Source: an uncultured Lachnospiraceae bacterium (GTDB lineage: Bacteria > Bacillota > Clostridia > Lachnospirales > Lachnospiraceae). Taken from it: a stretch of DNA of 64,000 nt. Made by a program: the position numbers and the translations under genes. The stretch covers positions 88,168 to 152,167 of the forward strand of contig CAJUGJ010000003.1 in assembly GCA_910586015.1 (NCBI GenBank), written 5' to 3'. The notes below the pieces were generated by a model. It worked only from the letters and a program-made list of their open reading frames with translations. It had not been told where the DNA came from and did no database searches. The first letter of the stretch is position 1; every line of letters starts with the position of its first letter. Below are positions 43,205 to 52,670 of the stretch, piece after piece.

Positions 43205-44683
43205 ATGAAGATAAAATCGGCAATATTGATCTTAATAATCCTTGTACTTGCTATAGAACCGGCAGTGATTTTAGCTTCAGATGGAAAAAGTTATATCTAT
43301 GACGGGTATATTTATGATTACTGGGGAGATGCACTAGAAAGTCCAGCAGCTTTTCAACTGGAATGTGTCATTGATGAAAATAGCTTTGGCGGTATGAAGG
43401 TACAGGGAATTAATGATGTATGTACCAGTAAAGATGGACGTATTTTTTTAGTAGATACCCTAGAATCCAGAATTCATGTTATGAATGAAGATGGTGAAAT
43501 GATAAAGTCGATCAAAGTAATTAGAGATGAGAATAATAAAATTGTATTAGATCCGATTACTGGAAGTCAGCTTGTATTAACTCAGCCACAGGGAGTATTT
43601 GTTCATGAAAAACAGCATGAACTCTATATAGCAGATACAGGAGCAAACAGAGTAATTGTACTAAATTCAGATACTTATGTACACAAACGTACAATTGAAA
43701 AGCCAGAAAATATGAGCGGAGTTTCGGAGTTTAAACCTTCCAAAATTGCAGTAGATACTTCGGATCGTATTTATATTGTAGTGCAGTCTAGTTACGAAGG
43801 AATCATTGAATTAAATGAAGATGGTACGTTTTCTAGATATTTCGGAGTCAATTCTCCAACAGTCAATTTAATTGATTACTTCTGGAAGTCCATTGCAAGC
43901 GATGAACAAAAGGAAAAAATGAAAAAGAATTTTGCACCAGCATTTAATAATGTAGCACTTGATGGAGAGGGATTTATTTTTGCTGTTACCTATGACAGTG
44001 CTTCTCAAGATTCTGTCTTTCGTTTAAATTCTCAGGGAAAAAATGTACTTCGTGAAATGGGAAATACCTTTGTAGTCGGAGATATATGGTCTATGGGGTC
44101 AAAAAAAGAAAACAGTCAGTTTGTAGATGTTGCAGTGACGGATTATGGCACCTATGCAGTAATTGACAGGCTAAAGGGAAGAATCTTTTTATATAACTTT
44201 GACGGTGAATTATTAAATGTTTTTGGAAGTATTGGAAAACTGAAAGGAGAATTTCAAATTCCTTCAGCAATTTCATGGTTAAATGATAAGTTAGTTGTTT
44301 CTGACAGTACATTAAAATGTGCCTATATTTTAGCACCAACTCAGTTTGGAGAAGCAATTCTTCGTGCCAATGAGTATTATTATTATGGGAAGTGGGACGA
44401 GGCTTTAGGATGGTTTGAAAAAGCAGTTGAGTTAAATGCAAATTATGAGATTGGCTATACTGGAATCGGCAAAAACTATTTAATGAAAGACGACTATAAA
44501 AAAGCAATGTATTATTTTAAGCTCGGCAATGCAAAAACGTATTATTCTCAGGCATATAACGGCAGACGTGCAGAGGTATTAAAAGAAAATTTCTGGATTG
44601 TTGCAGTTTTATTTGTTATTTTAATAGGAGTGATTGTCGGATCGGAAATTCGATATTTTAAAAAGAAAGGAGGAAATACATAA
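43205..44683 (+). CDS. NHL/beta-propeller and TPR protein with C-terminal membrane anchor
   Basis: A protein of 492 residues with a signal peptide (AILILIILVLAIEPAVILAS). An NHL-like beta-propeller covers about residues 60-380 (GINDVCTSKDGRIFLVDTLE, QGVFVHEKQHELYIADTGAN, RVIVLNSD). Two TPR-like helix pairs follow (ANEYYYYGKWDEALGWFEKA, MKDDYKKAMYYFKLG), then a C-terminal transmembrane helix (IVAVLFVILIGVIVG). Genes of this kind travel with YIP1 and DUF5696 genes in clostridial sugar loci. The role is unknown; a surface scaffold for the transporter is a guess. The stop codon overlaps the start of the next gene by one base. Confidence 0.75.
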   Translation: MKIKSAILILIILVLAIEPAVILASDGKSYIYDGYIYDYWGDALESPAAFQLECVIDENSFGGMKVQGINDVCTSKDGRIFLVDTLESRIHVMNEDGEMIKSIKVIRDENNKIVLDPITGSQLVLTQPQGVFVHEKQHELYIADTGANRVIVLNSDTYVHKRTIEKPENMSGVSEFKPSKIAVDTSDRIYIVVQSSYEGIIELNEDGTFSRYFGVNSPTVNLIDYFWKSIASDEQKEKMKKNFAPAFNNVALDGEGFIFAVTYDSASQDSVFRLNSQGKNVLREMGNTFVVGDIWSMGSKKENSQFVDVAVTDYGTYAVIDRLKGRIFLYNFDGELLNVFGSIGKLKGEFQIPSAISWLNDKLVVSDSTLKCAYILAPTQFGEAILRANEYYYYGKWDEALGWFEKAVELNANYEIGYTGIGKNYLMKDDYKKAMYYFKLGNAKTYYSQAYNGRRAEVLKENFWIVAVLFVILIGVIVGSEIRYFKKKGGNT

Positions 44684-45315
44684 TGGGAGCAGTATCGAAA
44701 AAAGAAAAGCTTTATTATTTAAAACGGGCACTGTTTCATCCGTTTGATGGATTTTATGAAATTCGTTTTCGGAATAAAGGAAGTGTTGGAATTGCTGCAA
44801 TCTTACTGGTGCTGTATGGAATCCTTCAATGTATTTCCTATCAGTATACAGGTTTTATTGTAAATGAAAAGCCACTTCATGAAATGGATAGTATTTCTAT
44901 TTTTATCTCTTCTATTACTATCCTTTTACTACTTGTTGTAAGTAATTGGACAGTAACCACTTTATTTAATGGAAAGGGAAAGTTAAAGGATATTTTTATT
45001 GTAGTATGTTATTCTCTGATTCCTTTAATAGTAGTAGAAAGTATTTATACATTTGCAAGCAATTTTATTATTGAAGAAGAGGCAATGATTTTATCAGCAA
45101 TTCGGTGGTTAGGGATTGCGTGGATGGTATTTCTAATTTTGGGAGGGCTTTGCGTAATTCATGAATATTCCTTTGGATTAAACTTAGTCACTCTTGTGAT
45201 TACTGCCGTTGCTGCTGTGATTTTAGTATTTTTAGGCGTGTTGTTCTTTACTTTGATGGAACGTATGATTTCCTTCTTTAGTTCTGTGCTAGAAGAATTT
45301 ATGAGAAGAATGTAA
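44683..45315 (+). CDS. YIP1-family membrane protein
   Basis: A membrane protein of 210 residues with about five helices and the Yip1-like opening: YLKRALFHPFDGFYEIRFRN, then helices starting GSVGIAAILLVLYGILQ. The family's conserved region between helices is ATTLFNGKGKLKDIFIVVCY-like (here VTTLFNGKGKLKDIF), followed by SLIPL. It sits between the NHL/TPR gene (1-base overlap) and the DUF5696 gene. It is probably part of a membrane complex of the sugar locus; no activity is known. Confidence 0.8.
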   Translation: MGAVSKKEKLYYLKRALFHPFDGFYEIRFRNKGSVGIAAILLVLYGILQCISYQYTGFIVNEKPLHEMDSISIFISSITILLLLVVSNWTVTTLFNGKGKLKDIFIVVCYSLIPLIVVESIYTFASNFIIEEEAMILSAIRWLGIAWMVFLILGGLCVIHEYSFGLNLVTLVITAVAAVILVFLGVLFFTLMERMISFFSSVLEEFMRRM

Positions 45316-45344
45316 GAGTGTCAAGAACACAGATAGGAGCGGAT

Positions 45345-47966
45345 ATGAAGAAATTTACCTGGTATAAAAAATTAGCAACATTCTACCGGACACATACGTT
45401 TCTAAAGCTGTTAGGGACTGTTGCGGTGATTGTGGCACTTCTACTTCTGATTTGGTATATTCCAGTGGCAGGAGTAAAGAAGAGTAAACTTCCTACTATA
45501 CAGCAAACAGATGCAGAATTGTCAGGAGAAGAAATTAGTAAAGATGCAGGAGAAGTTTTAGTAGCAGAAACGGAAGAAAAAGCATTATATATTGATACTA
45601 AAACAATGAATCTACGTGTAGTAGATAAAAAGACAAAAAAGGAATGGAATTCTTTGTACTCAAAGTCTTCACAGTCTACAGAACAATCACTTTTAACTTT
45701 AATTGCTCTTGGAGATGACAATAACTTATATGAATATAATTCTTTTGAGTATTGTACTTCTTTAGGAACTTATCAAATAAACCGAATTACAAATGGAGTT
45801 CGGATTGTGATGCAGTTTGGAGAGGGAGAATCCACAAGTTTTTATGAGTATTTTCCATCTAAAATGCCAATAGAACGATTTGAGGGATTCTTTTTAGATG
45901 GAGCAGATCGTCTAGTAGAGGAAGGAACCCTTACAAAAGAAACAGCAGAAAAATATAAACAGACTATTCAATTAATTTATCGAAAAAATCAGGCAGAAAA
46001 TAGTTATGCAGTGGCAAATAATGCGACACCTCCTACCAGTGCAACAAAACAGTTAATTGAATTTGCAAAACTACTTGGATATACAACAGAAATGTTAGTA
46101 GAAGATAGTGAAGCGTTTGGACTAAGTGTAACATTTCGAGAACCTGCTTCATTTGAGTTAGAGTTAGAAGCTGTATTAGATGGTAAAGATTTTCTTGTTC
46201 GAATACCTACTGATCGGATGAGTACAGGAAATTCATTTTATACCATTCAAAATATTCGAGTTCTTCCAAATTTTGGTGCAACAACTTCAACAGATATAGA
46301 AGATGGATATATTTTAGTGCCAGATGGTGCAGGGGCACTATTTAAATTTAATTCCTATAGTTCGACTGTACCAGAGTACATTCGCCCAGTTTATGATAAT
46401 GATTATTATAGCGATTATTACTTTATGCCAGAATATGGAGAAGAACTGCGGATGCCAATTTATGGAATGACCTATGGAATTGATGAATCTGCAACTCATG
46501 GTTTTTTAGCAATTATCGAAGATGGAGCAGAAACATCATATATCAATGTAAAATTAGCAGGAATAGGAAATGAGAGCGGTTCCCTTTATAATAAGGTATA
46601 TGCTTCTTTTGATACAGTACAATATAACAGAGTAAAAGTTTATGGTCCTTACAGTGATGAAAGTGCAACCTATCTTACAAAGACCGATCCAATTAGTATG
46701 AACTATACTGTACGCTATCAGCTTTTCCCAGAACAAGTAGACTATTTTGATATGGCGGTATCTTATCGTAATTATTTAACAGATCGCTGGGGAAAACAAG
46801 AACTGATCTATCCAGATAAACAGGGGTTATATTTTGATTTTATCGGTACATTGTCTTTAACAAAACGTTTTTTAGGAATTCCTTATGATTCAGAATACTC
46901 TATGACAACCTATCAAGAACTTTCTGAAATTTTACAGGCAGAGGCAGAGAAAAATTTGATTTTAGAGTATTCGGGATTTTTTAACGGAGGACTTGCAAAT
47001 GAATTATATAGACATACAGATTTAACAAGTGCAAATGGAAAGAAAAAAGATTTAAAAGCACTTAGAGATCTGGCGGAACAGCAGAATAAACCAATCTATT
47101 TTGAAGCTTCGATTTCTACAGTATATGAAGAAGGAAATGGTTTCTATGCTTCTTCCCATGCCGTACATAACTATTCTGACAGTCCAGCACAGATATATCG
47201 TTATTTTGCACCACTTGGCATTATGGACGGGTATGCTTATAACTATACAAAATATTATTACTTACTTTCTCCGTATTATTTGCCAGGGATTGCAAATAAC
47301 TTTTTAAAAGATTCGAAAGATTATGAAAAAATCTCCATTCCAGATTTAGCACAGTATGTTTATTCTGATTATAAATATAATCGAGGAGTAACTCCAGCAC
47401 AGGCTTTTGATGTAGTCGATCAGACATTAGATAAGATGGCACAACAAAAAGAACTTTCTCTTACAAACCCAAATATGGAATCTGTCAAATATGCAAAAGT
47501 GGCAACAGATATTTCAAGAGAGAGCAGCGATTATAAGACATTTGATACAACAATACCATTTCGTCAACTTGTATTAAATGGACTTGCTATTGAAACAACT
47601 GAAAATGTAAATATGTCAACTAAAAGTCCAGATTATTATGTTTTACAGGCAGTGGAGTTAGCAATGTATCCAAAATTTACACTGACTGCAAAGAATGTAG
47701 ATGTATTAAAGAATGGAGCATATTCTTATTTGTACTCTACAGAGTATTCAAAATTAAAACAGACAATCGATCAGGTATATCAGAAAGTGACAGAAGCATT
47801 TGCACAGATTGGTTCGTCAAAGATTGTAAATCACTATCGTTTGGCAGATCAGGTTTTTTGTACAGAATATGAAAGTGGAGTATCTGTGATAACAAATTAT
47901 AATCTAAAAGATGTTACGGTAAATGGTCAGACCTTAGAGGCACTTTCCTACCGTTTAGAGAAGTGA
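45345..47966 (+). CDS. DUF5696-family exported protein
   Basis: A protein of 873 residues with a single N-terminal transmembrane helix (LLGTVAVIVALLLLIWYIPV). The long extracytoplasmic part has DUF5696-like features: YILVPDGAGALFKFNSYSS, PIYGMTYGIDESATHGFLAI and, towards the C-terminus, NLILEYSGFFNGG in a possible glycosidase-like barrel. AGGAG ends 5-6 bases before ATG 45345; the in-frame GTG at 45318 has no ribosome-binding sequence. The family is tied to CUT1 transporters in Clostridia and Paenibacilli. A glycan-binding or -cleaving role is possible but unproven. Confidence 0.78.
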   Translation: MKKFTWYKKLATFYRTHTFLKLLGTVAVIVALLLLIWYIPVAGVKKSKLPTIQQTDAELSGEEISKDAGEVLVAETEEKALYIDTKTMNLRVVDKKTKKEWNSLYSKSSQSTEQSLLTLIALGDDNNLYEYNSFEYCTSLGTYQINRITNGVRIVMQFGEGESTSFYEYFPSKMPIERFEGFFLDGADRLVEEGTLTKETAEKYKQTIQLIYRKNQAENSYAVANNATPPTSATKQLIEFAKLLGYTTEMLVEDSEAFGLSVTFREPASFELELEAVLDGKDFLVRIPTDRMSTGNSFYTIQNIRVLPNFGATTSTDIEDGYILVPDGAGALFKFNSYSSTVPEYIRPVYDNDYYSDYYFMPEYGEELRMPIYGMTYGIDESATHGFLAIIEDGAETSYINVKLAGIGNESGSLYNKVYASFDTVQYNRVKVYGPYSDESATYLTKTDPISMNYTVRYQLFPEQVDYFDMAVSYRNYLTDRWGKQELIYPDKQGLYFDFIGTLSLTKRFLGIPYDSEYSMTTYQELSEILQAEAEKNLILEYSGFFNGGLANELYRHTDLTSANGKKKDLKALRDLAEQQNKPIYFEASISTVYEEGNGFYASSHAVHNYSDSPAQIYRYFAPLGIMDGYAYNYTKYYYLLSPYYLPGIANNFLKDSKDYEKISIPDLAQYVYSDYKYNRGVTPAQAFDVVDQTLDKMAQQKELSLTNPNMESVKYAKVATDISRESSDYKTFDTTIPFRQLVLNGLAIETTENVNMSTKSPDYYVLQAVELAMYPKFTLTAKNVDVLKNGAYSYLYSTEYSKLKQTIDQVYQKVTEAFAQIGSSKIVNHYRLADQVFCTEYESGVSVITNYNLKDVTVNGQTLEALSYRLEK

Positions 47967-47976
47967 GGTGATGGAT

Positions 47977-48882
47977 ATGAAAAAGAAAACACGGCTCAAA
48001 TACAGTACAAAGCGGAAAATTAATGGATTTATTTTTGTATTGCCGTTTTTAATTGGTTTTCTGCTCTGTTTTGCCATACCGATTTTTAATACCTTTTACT
48101 ACTCTTTTCAGGAAGTAAGTGTTAATAAAACGGGTGGTATGAAGTTTGATTTTAATGGAATCAAGAATTATGTCAGTTTATTTAAAGATGAGGTGACAAC
48201 AGATTCTCAACCGATGGCAAGGTTATTTGCCGATCAAAATGTTTCCATCTTAACAAATACTCCTTTAATTGTTGTGTTCAGTCTGTTTTTAGCACTACTT
48301 GCGAACATGAAATTTAAAGGGCGTGGATTGGTTCGTGTGATTTTCTTCCTGCCGATTGTGCTTGGACTTGATGTGGTGGTTGATATGCTTGCCATTACCA
48401 CAGGAGGAGAGTGGACACAGACAGGCTCAGGATTATTTTCTCAAAGTTATATTGCTGTTATGTTATCGAGATATTTAAACCTTCCACTTTCTATTCGAAC
48501 CTCTCTCATTAGTTATGTAGACAATATTTTTACAGTACTTTCTCAGGCAGGTGTACAGACCTTGATTTATTTAGCTGCTTTACAGTCTATTAGTCCAAGT
48601 CTTTATGAAGTGGCTCAGATAGAGGGTGCTACAAAATATGAAACATTCTGGAAAGTTACGATACCATCGATTATCAATATTATTTTATTTGTGTCAGTAT
48701 ATACAGTTGTAGATCTATTTTTAGCATCGCCGATTGCACAAGAAGCCTATAGTTTTGCTTTTGAACAAAGTAAAATCGGTACTGGATCGGCGCTTTCCGT
48801 GGTGTATATTGGAAACGTCCTATTAGCACTCGGACTGGTACTTCTCATCATGGGAAAGGCGGTAAAAAAATATGAAAGGTAA
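47977..48882 (+). CDS. Sugar ABC transporter permease (UgpA/MalF type), pair 2
   Basis: A permease of 301 residues with a basic N-terminus (MKKKTRLKYSTKRK) and six helices. The EAA loop reads LYEVAQIEGATKYETFWKVT and then IPSIINI. GAGGTG fits ATG 47977 (6 bases); GTG 47968 and ATG 47971 are in frame but poorly spaced. It is a second CUT1 permease in the same operon and is not a close copy of pair 1. Confidence 0.9.
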   Translation: MKKKTRLKYSTKRKINGFIFVLPFLIGFLLCFAIPIFNTFYYSFQEVSVNKTGGMKFDFNGIKNYVSLFKDEVTTDSQPMARLFADQNVSILTNTPLIVVFSLFLALLANMKFKGRGLVRVIFFLPIVLGLDVVVDMLAITTGGEWTQTGSGLFSQSYIAVMLSRYLNLPLSIRTSLISYVDNIFTVLSQAGVQTLIYLAALQSISPSLYEVAQIEGATKYETFWKVTIPSIINIILFVSVYTVVDLFLASPIAQEAYSFAFEQSKIGTGSALSVVYIGNVLLALGLVLLIMGKAVKKYER

Positions 48883-49873
48883 AACGAAGACGGAAGTGGG
48901 CACAATGTCCATGTATCTTTTTAAGAAAAAAATTACGAAAATAACCCTCGGAATTTTTTTGGCAGGACTCATTGCAGGACTATGTTTTACCATTTTATAT
49001 CCGGTGATTCAGTTAGTTCCAACTATTTTTTCAGATATTGAGGATCTTGGAAATCCAAATATTATCTGGTTGCCATTAAATTTTTCAGCGGTCAGTTTTA
49101 AAGCAGCAGTCCGGTTTATTTTACCAGATGGATGGATGACGATGGTAAAATCTATTTTGTATGCTTCTTCTATCATCGTAATCCAAATTTTCTTTGCTGC
49201 AATGGCAGGATATTCTTTAGCAAGAGTAAAATTTCCCGGAAGTAAGCTGGTATTTTTTCTAGTAATTTTAGTATTCTTAGTACCACAACAATCTCTTTTG
49301 CTATCACAATATATTTATTTTAACCATTTTAATGCGTTTGGATTATTAAAATTATTTACAAAAGCAGGAGAAATTAATTTAATTAACAAGCCAATTACAT
49401 TATACCTATTTGCAATTTTAGGATTTGGTGTAAAACACAGTCTATTTATTTTTATCTTCAGTAAATTTTTCTTAAATATACCAAAGGAATTAGAGGAAGC
49501 AGCACAGATTGACGGATGTGGATTTTATCGCACTTATTTTAAGATTATGCTTCCAAATGCTGTTCCAGCAATTTCAACAGTAGCAGTATTAAGCTTTGTT
49601 TGGAACTATGGAGATACCTATTATACAAATTATTTTAATCCAGATGGTCCATATTTAAGTACCATTTTATCGACTACTTTTAATTCTGCAAATAAAGACT
49701 TTGTTGTAAATGCAGTTAAAACTTGGTTTGGTCTTCCGCTCGCAACTGATTTTGCTTTTGATGCAGTAAAACAGGCAGGAGTTTTAATCTTTTTAATTCC
49801 TCTGTTAATTATCTATTTTATCGCTCAAAAATGGCTGGTTGAAAATTTAGAAAATTCCGGTTTGGTAGGATAA
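48872..49873 (+). CDS. Sugar ABC transporter permease (UgpE/MalG type), pair 2
   Basis: A permease of 333 residues with six helices and an EAA loop LEEAAQIDGCGFYRTYFKIM followed by LPNAVPA. It starts 11 bases inside the previous gene, so the two are coupled. It is longer than a typical MalG because of an extra loop between the middle helices (KLFTKAGEINLINKP). Together with pair 1 it gives the locus two complete CUT1 channels. Confidence 0.9.
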   Translation: MKGKTKTEVGTMSMYLFKKKITKITLGIFLAGLIAGLCFTILYPVIQLVPTIFSDIEDLGNPNIIWLPLNFSAVSFKAAVRFILPDGWMTMVKSILYASSIIVIQIFFAAMAGYSLARVKFPGSKLVFFLVILVFLVPQQSLLLSQYIYFNHFNAFGLLKLFTKAGEINLINKPITLYLFAILGFGVKHSLFIFIFSKFFLNIPKELEEAAQIDGCGFYRTYFKIMLPNAVPAISTVAVLSFVWNYGDTYYTNYFNPDGPYLSTILSTTFNSANKDFVVNAVKTWFGLPLATDFAFDAVKQAGVLIFLIPLLIIYFIAQKWLVENLENSGLVG

Positions 49874-49901
49874 ATCAGACTAGAGGAGGCGATAAAAGAA
49901 A

Positions 49902-51449
49902 ATGAAATTAAAAAGAAAGAAGAGATGGATTCTTTTAGTGATGGTATTATCAGTTTTTATGATCGGATGTAATAGGCAAAAGAATGATTTAGAAGAAACA
50001 ACGATTACATTAGAACCTACAAAAACTCCTGAAAAAGAAGAAATAATAGAAGATGAAAGTATTCGAATGGTAATTCATCCAGAGCAGACCTATCAAATTT
50101 TAGAAAGTTTTGGAACAAGTGGATGCTGGTGGGCACAGTATGTAGGTGGATGGAATAATGACTATAAGGATACTGGAATAGAAGTAAGAGAAGCAATAGC
50201 AAAACTTCTCTTTGATAAAGAAGAGGGAATTGGACTTACTTGTTATCGCTACAATGTTGGAGCTGGTTCAAAAGAAAGCAAAAAGGGAGTATACTGGGAT
50301 GAAAACCGCAGAGCTTCCAGCTTTGAAACTGCCCCTTTTATCTATGACTGGAATCGTGATAAAAATGCAGTTTGGTTTTTAAAAAGAGCTGTAGAACTTG
50401 GGGTAGAGGAAGTGGTATTTTTTTGTAACAGTCCACTAGAACGTCTGACTATAAATGGGATGGCACAGGTAACAAAAGGAGAAAAATCAAACTTAGATCC
50501 AAAACAATATACAGACTTTGCTACTTATGTTTTAGATGTAACAGAACATTTTGTAGAAGAGGGAATTCCAGTACGTTTTGTATCCCCAATTAATGAACCA
50601 CAGTGGGATTGGTATGAGGGACAAGAAGGATGCCATTATGAGCCGGGAAAGATTGCGGGAGTTTATCGTGCCTTTTTAACAGAACTATCTTCTCGACCAA
50701 CTCTAAAAGATATAGAGTTATCTGGACCAGAAAGCGGAGAATGGGGTGGAAATACGATTTCTTATGTCAGTGCTCTTTTAAATGACAGTGTTCTTAGTGA
50801 ACATTTTACAACAATAGATAATCATTCTTATTGGTCAGATAAAGCCTCCAAAGAATCATTTAAACGTTGGATGAACGCAAATCATCCAGAAGTGAAACTA
50901 CGGTCAAGTGAATGGTGTGAAATGGTCAATGGATCCGATGTCACAATGGATTCTGCAATTCATTTAGCACAAGTTCTTGCAGAAGATCTCACTGTTTTAG
51001 ATGTTGTTTCATGGCAAAACTGGGTAGCTGTTGCTCCGGGGGGATATCGTGATGGATTAATTTATGTAAATACAGAAAAAAAACTATTTAATCCAACGAA
51101 ACGTCTTTGGGGATATGGCAATTACAGCCGTTATATAAAACCGGGTTATCAAAGAATTGGAGTAGAAACAACAAAAGAGGGAGAAACTTTTTCTCCAGTT
51201 GTATTTACTGGAACAAATTCAGATAATGTACAAGAAATAGTAGCCGTTTTTATTAATGAAACAAAAGAAAAAAAGCAGATAGGACTTGATATTTTTGATG
51301 GATTCCAATATACTGATATTGATATTTATGAAACATCAAAGGATAATAATTTGGCATGTATAAGAACTGAATCTCTAGACTCAAGGGATTTTGTAAAGAT
51401 AGAATTAACAGCAGAATCAATTACAACTGTGGTTTTATCACACAGATAG
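49902..51449 (+). CDS. GH30-like glycoside hydrolase, lipoprotein
   Basis: An exported lipoprotein of 515 residues (lipobox SVFMIGC, Cys near residue 23). The clan-A barrel features fit GH30: ESFGTSGCWWAQYVGGW, YRYNVGAGS, acid/base Glu in FVSPINEPQWDW and nucleophile Glu in LRSSEWCEM. A short beta-domain follows at the C-terminus. The pattern is closest to GH30 members acting on beta-1,6- or beta-1,4-linked galactan, glucan or xylan; substrate is not certain. As a surface enzyme it would release oligosaccharides for the transporters encoded upstream. Confidence 0.78.
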   Translation: MKLKRKKRWILLVMVLSVFMIGCNRQKNDLEETTITLEPTKTPEKEEIIEDESIRMVIHPEQTYQILESFGTSGCWWAQYVGGWNNDYKDTGIEVREAIAKLLFDKEEGIGLTCYRYNVGAGSKESKKGVYWDENRRASSFETAPFIYDWNRDKNAVWFLKRAVELGVEEVVFFCNSPLERLTINGMAQVTKGEKSNLDPKQYTDFATYVLDVTEHFVEEGIPVRFVSPINEPQWDWYEGQEGCHYEPGKIAGVYRAFLTELSSRPTLKDIELSGPESGEWGGNTISYVSALLNDSVLSEHFTTIDNHSYWSDKASKESFKRWMNANHPEVKLRSSEWCEMVNGSDVTMDSAIHLAQVLAEDLTVLDVVSWQNWVAVAPGGYRDGLIYVNTEKKLFNPTKRLWGYGNYSRYIKPGYQRIGVETTKEGETFSPVVFTGTNSDNVQEIVAVFINETKEKKQIGLDIFDGFQYTDIDIYETSKDNNLACIRTESLDSRDFVKIELTAESITTVVLSHR

Positions 51450-51505
51450 TTGATATAAAAATGCTGGCTTAAAAAGCCTAAAAAGTTAGGTAAATGGAGG
51501 TTGTT

Positions 51506-52549
51506 GTGCAGCAGATTACGATTTACGATATTGCACAAGAAGCTGGTGTATCGAGTGCAACGGTTTCCAGAGCAATTTCAGGTAAGGGTTATGTGTCAGC
51601 CGAAAAGAGAGCTGTAATCTTACAGATTGTAGAAAAATATAATTTTCGTCCGAATACCTTTGCTCAAAGTCTAAAAGCTGGTTATACAAAAACGATTGGA
51701 TTTATCGTACCAAATATAGGAAATATGTACTTTGCAAATGTGTACTATGAGTTTGAAAAGAAAGCTTCCGAACATGGATATTTGACAATGCTGTTAAATT
51801 CGAACGGCGATTATGAAACAGAATCCAGATTATTTCACAGTCTTTTGCTCAAAAATGTAGATGGTATTGTTATGATGGGCGGTAGACTGGATGCAGTTGA
51901 ATTAGAAGAGAAATGGATTCAAGAGGTACGTGAACTCAGTGTCAGAATTCCAATCGTAATGTGTGGAGGACTGGCGGCTCGCTTTGAATGTCCCGGCATT
52001 TATACAGATGATAGTAAGGGAGTAGAGTTATTATTAAATTTATTAAAAGAACAAGGATGTCAAAGTGTCTGTTTCATTGGTGGCAGTGATCGTTTTTTTC
52101 CTTCTTATAGTAAAAGAGAAAGTGCAATGCGGTATGGAAAAAAGTTAGGAATGAAAGTGGATGTAATCTGGAAAGAAGAAGGGCCAATGTTTAATTATGA
52201 GGCTGGAATCTTAGATATGCAGAAACTTCTTGCACAAAAAAGATGTCCTGATGCAGTCTGTGGTGCAAATGATTATGTGGCAGCAGGAGCTATGAAAGTA
52301 GCTGTTCAGGCAGGGTTAAGAGTTCCCGAAGATATTTTGATTGCAGGTTTTGATAATGTAGATATTTGTACAATTCAAACTCCTTTGCTAACTTCTGTCA
52401 GTCCTAGATATGAAAGTTTTGGAAGAAAGACATTTAAGATTCTGGAAAAATTGATTCAAGGTAAAGAGATCAGTCAAACAGCAGCTATTTTAGTACATCC
52501 AGAGGTAATTGCCAGAGAAAGTACAAGGCGTAATGTAGTTGAAAATTAA
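51506..52549 (+). CDS. LacI-family transcriptional regulator
   Basis: A regulator of 347 residues. The N-terminal helix-turn-helix reads ITIYDIAQEAGVSSATVSRA, followed by the hinge-type segment NFRPNTFAQSLKAGYTKTIG and a periplasmic-binding-protein-like sensor domain (TIGFIVPNIGNMYFANVYYE; GADNYDV-like CGANDYVAAGAMK). GGAGG at 51496-51500 fits GTG 51506 rather than the ATG 51494 that contains part of it. The operators TGTAATCGGTTACA before the first binding-protein gene and before GH35 are its likely targets. Confidence 0.92.
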   Translation: MQQITIYDIAQEAGVSSATVSRAISGKGYVSAEKRAVILQIVEKYNFRPNTFAQSLKAGYTKTIGFIVPNIGNMYFANVYYEFEKKASEHGYLTMLLNSNGDYETESRLFHSLLLKNVDGIVMMGGRLDAVELEEKWIQEVRELSVRIPIVMCGGLAARFECPGIYTDDSKGVELLLNLLKEQGCQSVCFIGGSDRFFPSYSKRESAMRYGKKLGMKVDVIWKEEGPMFNYEAGILDMQKLLAQKRCPDAVCGANDYVAAGAMKVAVQAGLRVPEDILIAGFDNVDICTIQTPLLTSVSPRYESFGRKTFKILEKLIQGKEISQTAAILVHPEVIARESTRRNVVEN

Positions 52550-52550
52550 A

Positions 52551-52590
52551 GAGCCGCCGCCCTGCGGTATATCGTATGGCGGCGGTTTTT
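52551..52590 (+). terminator. Intrinsic terminator after the LacI gene
   Basis: A G/C-rich stem, GCCGCCGCC with GGCGGCGG, is followed by TTTTT. It ends the first transcript just before the operator of the GH35-GH2 operon. Confidence 0.85.
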
Positions 52591-52617
52591 GTAAACAGAT
52601 ATGTAACCGATTACATT
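52589..52617 (+). promoter_or_regulatory. LacI-type operator O3 overlapping a probable promoter of GH35-GH2
   Basis: ATGTAACCGATTACAT at 52601-52616 is the exact reverse complement of operator O2. It overlaps a plausible promoter, TTGTAA (52589-52594), 17 bases, TACATT (52612-52617), so repressor binding would exclude polymerase. Confidence 0.75.
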
Positions 52618-52670
52618 TCAAAAATATTGAAAGCCGTATCAAAATAGAGAAGCAGAAAGAGAGGAATCGA

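Noticed and set aside
52539..52670. N-terminal extension of the GH35 frame
   Set aside because: It runs through a G/C-rich terminator and a LacI operator; the conserved protein begins at ATG 52671.
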